From NCBI GenBank assembly GCA_036794395.1, contig DAIRGS010000303.1, forward strand, positions 1 to 8,429: a DNA stretch of 8,429 nucleotides. The letters run 5' to 3'. The notes beneath the pieces are model-generated. The model was not told the DNA's origin. It saw only the letters and a list, made by a program, of their open reading frames with translations, and ran no database searches. Made by a program: the position numbers and the translations under genes. The stretch comes from DASXMX01 sp036794395. Its GTDB lineage: Bacteria > Planctomycetota > Phycisphaerae > Tepidisphaerales > Tepidisphaeraceae. Position 1 is the first letter of the stretch, and each line of letters begins with the position of its first letter. Below are positions 6,343-8,429 of this stretch, piece after piece.

Positions 6343-6699
6343 ATGCGGTTTTCACTTGTTCAGCTCCGCGTCTTCGCGCAGAAATGGAAATCCGCTCGAT
6401 TGACGGATGAGGACCTTCAGGCGCTGGAGCAAGTCCTCATCGAACGGCCTAACGCGGGTGATCCGATGCGCGGCACCGGTGGTTTGCGCAAGATCAGATT
6501 TGCTCCACGGTCTCGATTTCAGGGAAAGAGTGGAGCGCTTCGAGTGTGTTACGCGAGTTATCCCGCGTTTGGCTTAATATTTCTTGTTACGTTGTTCGCG
6601 AAAAACGAGCAGGGGAACCTGGTGCCGGCAGAGCGCAAGGCGGTCAAGGCACTTTTGGAGAGGATCACGGCGTCTCTGCGAGAGGAAACTTCTCGATGA
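6343..6699 (+). CDS. higB: RelE/HigB-family toxin
   Basis: A 118-residue toxin of the RelE/ParE superfamily, HigB-2 branch: ribosome-dependent mRNA endonucleases that halt translation. Family signatures are GTGGLRKIRFA (44-54), GKSGALRVCYASY (61-73, with Arg67 a candidate catalytic residue), a hydrophobic strand FGLIFLVTLFAKNEQ (76-90) and NLVPAERKAV (92-101). Length is normal. The ATG at 6343 has no ribosome binding site but follows a short leader. The stop overlaps the next start by ATGA, so translation is coupled, and toxin-before-antitoxin order is usual for this family. Confidence 0.88.
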   Translation: MRFSLVQLRVFAQKWKSARLTDEDLQALEQVLIERPNAGDPMRGTGGLRKIRFAPRSRFQGKSGALRVCYASYPAFGLIFLVTLFAKNEQGNLVPAERKAVKALLERITASLREETSR

Positions 6700-7091
6700 A
6701 ATCCACTGGAATGAATAAGCGAAAGAGGATTCGAAAAACCAAGGGTACCGCCGCGGGTCGTGAGATTATCGGTGCGCTGACGGAACTGGCCGAGGTTCTC
6801 GAATCAGGTCAACCCCTTCAATCTCATTTTACCGTACGAACAGCGATGGCGCCTCGCCGTCCGTCCGCATATAACGCAAGCGGTGTCCGCAAAGCGCGCG
6901 CAAAAGTGGGCGCGAGTCAGGCCCTTTTCGCGGGGTTAATGGGTGTCTCGACCGTGCTCGTTCAACATTGGGAGAACGGGCATCGCGTTCCGGCGTTGTG
7001 GGCCTGCCGCCTTCTCGACGAAATCAACCGAGATCCCGCACATTGGAGGTCCTTGCTCCGGCCCCTCCCCAGGCGGGGTTCCGCGGCGTGA
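6696..7091 (+). CDS. higA: HigA-like HTH antitoxin
   Basis: A 131-residue antitoxin with an XRE-type helix-turn-helix at about residues 63-110: GVRKARAKVGASQALFAGLM then GVSTVLVQHWENGHRVP. This domain should bind the operator palindrome upstream of the operon. Residues 1-50 form a basic, then helical N-terminal region (KRKRIRKTKG; IIGALTELAEVLESG), which is the likely toxin-binding part. The start at 6696 overlaps the toxin stop and has AGAGGA about nine bases upstream. The frame is open upstream but that part is a shadow of the toxin. A dual role is inferred: neutralising the toxin and repressing its own operon. Confidence 0.88.
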   Translation: MKSTGMNKRKRIRKTKGTAAGREIIGALTELAEVLESGQPLQSHFTVRTAMAPRRPSAYNASGVRKARAKVGASQALFAGLMGVSTVLVQHWENGHRVPALWACRLLDEINRDPAHWRSLLRPLPRRGSAA

Positions 7092-7094
7092 TCG

Positions 7095-7126
7095 GCAAAA
7101 AAGAAAGACCGCGCGAGCGCGGTCTT
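7095..7126. terminator. Bidirectional terminator between convergent units
   Basis: A 10-bp stem AAGACCGCGC / GCGCGGTCTT (7105-7114, 7117-7126) follows the antitoxin stop closely. On the minus strand it is followed by TTTCTTTTTT, a strong U tract that ends the gene at 7160. On the plus strand the tail is weak (TTCACC), so it is better for the leftward transcript. Confidence 0.85.
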
Positions 7127-7159
7127 CACCTCGATCTGTGCGAGGTCCGGGCCGTGAGT

Positions 7160-8281
7160 CTATTGTTTTGCTCCTACGGTCAATGTCACGGGCTGACCGC
7201 GCACCATCACCTTGGACGACAACTTAAATCCTGTCCCGAGCTTTTCGTACGTCACGGCCTCGTGATTAACCGGATCAACAACTCCTTTAGCCGCATCTGA
7301 CCCGTGCTGTACAACCGCGATGGCTGTTTTGAATAAGGCAAGTCGCGTTTGCGATGCAACCACTCCATCGTGAGCCGCAGGTAAGTTGGGCAGGATGGGT
7401 TTGGCGAATGGATTGGCATCGAATTTCGACGCAAGCGCCAGGGCTTGGCGATTGAACTCCGACTGGTTGAGCGGGGCCGTCGTGAGCTTGGCGGCTTCCT
7501 GATAGTAGACCAGAAGATTTTCCAGCTGGTGAACTACGCCCTCGGGCGTGCCGCCGGCGGCGCTAATGAGATCGGCGACCGATTTTGCCGCGGGCTTCCC
7601 GCTCTCATCGATCATTAGAAACCCGAAGACCTCATTCCAATCCGGCTTGGGCCCGGCCGTCTTCACTTTTTGAATCGCCCAATCGATCGTGAGGTGCGAC
7701 TCCACATTGAGCGAATCGGCCTGCGTCTGAGCCGGGGGCAGACTATCCAACCGCTTTAGAAACTGGCTTAAACTTTCTGGATCGAATGAGTTGAGCCCCG
7801 ACGCCATCGCGTCAATTGCGTCTCGTTCATTGGCATAGGAAACAAGCAAGGAAATCATGATCGGCGGCACCGCGACATGACGCGCCGCTGCCATGGCGTC
7901 AGAACCGTCTTCGACCGCCGTCGCCCATTTTTTCTGGGAGATGTCAAATCGCACCCGAAGGCAGGCGGCATACGTCAATGGACGCGATTTGTTGAGAAAC
8001 GGAAGCAGCAGATACGGGCCCTGGTTCAGATCAAGACTCCAGTCGCACTGCTTCATCTGCGCGCCGGCGTGCAGGTATCGATGACCCTCGACGAGTTTCC
8101 AATTCTTCTCATCCAGCGGCGCCTGCTTCCAATTCTCGAGGATTTTCAGATCGGCCTCATCTCGGGGTAGAAAATTAAACGCCGGCCAATACTGAAGCGC
8201 CGCGTTCTGTCCGAGTTCAGAGGGCGCGATTTGTGCTTGCGCCTCACTGATGGATATCAGGAGCAGCACGGCAATGACCAT
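7160..8281 (-). CDS. Secreted protein of unknown function
   Basis: A 373-residue exported protein, not recognised. The ATG at 8281 opens a hydrophobic segment VIAVLLLISIS and a clear cleavage site EAQA before QIAPSEL. The body is largely helical and contains NAALQYWPAFNFLP (27-40), a motif recalled from hypothetical proteins of planctomycetes. The C-terminus, DPVNHEAVTYEKLGTGFKLS, resembles the DPxxGxPLxYRxxGxGFxLYS tail of other secreted planctomycete proteins. The frame stays open to the window edge, but that N-terminal part is translated repeat sequence (PPSLPSPGVPVEGE and so on). One doubt: the ATG start lacks the basic n-region of a signal peptide. The two Arg of LSRTRS just upstream would supply it if a CTG at 8299 or the edge ATG were the true start. 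No ribosome binding site is seen. Confidence 0.8.
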   Translation of the reverse strand: MVIAVLLLISISEAQAQIAPSELGQNAALQYWPAFNFLPRDEADLKILENWKQAPLDEKNWKLVEGHRYLHAGAQMKQCDWSLDLNQGPYLLLPFLNKSRPLTYAACLRVRFDISQKKWATAVEDGSDAMAAARHVAVPPIMISLLVSYANERDAIDAMASGLNSFDPESLSQFLKRLDSLPPAQTQADSLNVESHLTIDWAIQKVKTAGPKPDWNEVFGFLMIDESGKPAAKSVADLISAAGGTPEGVVHQLENLLVYYQEAAKLTTAPLNQSEFNRQALALASKFDANPFAKPILPNLPAAHDGVVASQTRLALFKTAIAVVQHGSDAAKGVVDPVNHEAVTYEKLGTGFKLSSKVMVRGQPVTLTVGAKQ

Positions 8282-8293
8282 GCTGCGCGTGCG

Positions 8294-8414
8294 TGACAGT
8301 TTCGGCGGCCGCCCTTTTTCCCTCTCCCGGTACGCCCTTGTCGTTACCCACAAGTCGAATTCACGCGTCCTTTCTCCCTCCACTGGTACTCCGGGGGAGG
8401 GTAGGGAGGGGGGG
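8294..8414. repeat. Further copy of the intergenic repeat family at a gene start
   Basis: The plus strand reads TGACAGTTTCGGCGGCCGCC followed by a C/T tract, TCTCCCGGTACGCCC and TTGTCG. This is nearly the sequence of the right arm of the large inverted repeat (TGACAGTTTCCGCGGCCGCT, complement of 2539-2558). At 8371-8390 the minus strand reads TACCAGTGGAGGGAGAAAGG, close to TACCGGTGGAGGGGAAAAAG at 2486-2505. An inverted CCCTCC / GGAGGG pair (8376-8381, 8396-8401) lies between. The element reaches to within 13 bases of the ATG of the secreted protein gene. Confidence 0.65.
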
Positions 8415-8429
8415 TTTTGAGCATCCATC

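Noticed and set aside
5203..7753. Shared 13-mer AGACTATCCAACC near 5202 and 7741
   Set aside because: One exact match of this length is about what chance gives in 8 kb, and the flanks do not match.
8282..8428. N-terminal 49 residues of the last frame as part of the protein
   Set aside because: The residues are a translation of the intergenic repeat, and a signal peptide core follows the ATG at 8281; a short extension with LSRTRS remains possible.

Overview
The window looks like a GC-rich bacterial chromosome segment, most likely from a planctomycete or a related lineage. This is inferred from gene content: a secreted PQQ-like beta-propeller protein, a Tat-exported sugar-isomerase-like TIM barrel, a four-helix-bundle fragment, a lipoprotein with LEA-like repeats, and large intergenic palindromic repeats. 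No rRNA, tRNA or other phylogenetic marker is present to settle it.

Layout. On the minus strand, positions 188-1812 hold a MoxR-type AAA+ ATPase followed by a single open frame that joins a DUF4258-like toxin to a small antitoxin-like protein. The antitoxin part has its own ribosome binding site and ATG inside the frame. Upstream of moxR is a truncated four-helix-bundle remnant (1856-2095). Positions 2166-2597 form a roughly 430-bp imperfect inverted repeat with no credible gene. A strong terminator (2652-2685) then ends a minus-strand lipoprotein gene (2713-3018). Divergent from it is a secreted PQQ-like propeller gene (3152-4564), which ends in a long hairpin facing a small unknown minus-strand gene (4651-4860).

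After a geneless stretch with short inverted repeats come a Tat-exported sugar phosphate isomerase-like protein (5318-6283) and a HigB/HigA-type toxin-antitoxin operon (6343-7091). The operon's promoter carries a perfect 12-bp palindrome over its -35 box. A bidirectional terminator separates it from a convergent secreted protein of unknown function (7160-8281). The start of that last gene abuts and may use a further copy of the intergenic repeat family (8294-8414).

The genes do not form one pathway. The window reads as a mosaic of short transcription units: two toxin-antitoxin modules of different families, several exported proteins, and repeat elements between them. The points most worth a second look are the in-frame toxin-antitoxin fusion with an internal start, the 430-bp palindromic repeat with arm-specific insertions, and the recruitment of a related repeat as a gene leader. 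I found no clear evidence of a large new multi-gene system.
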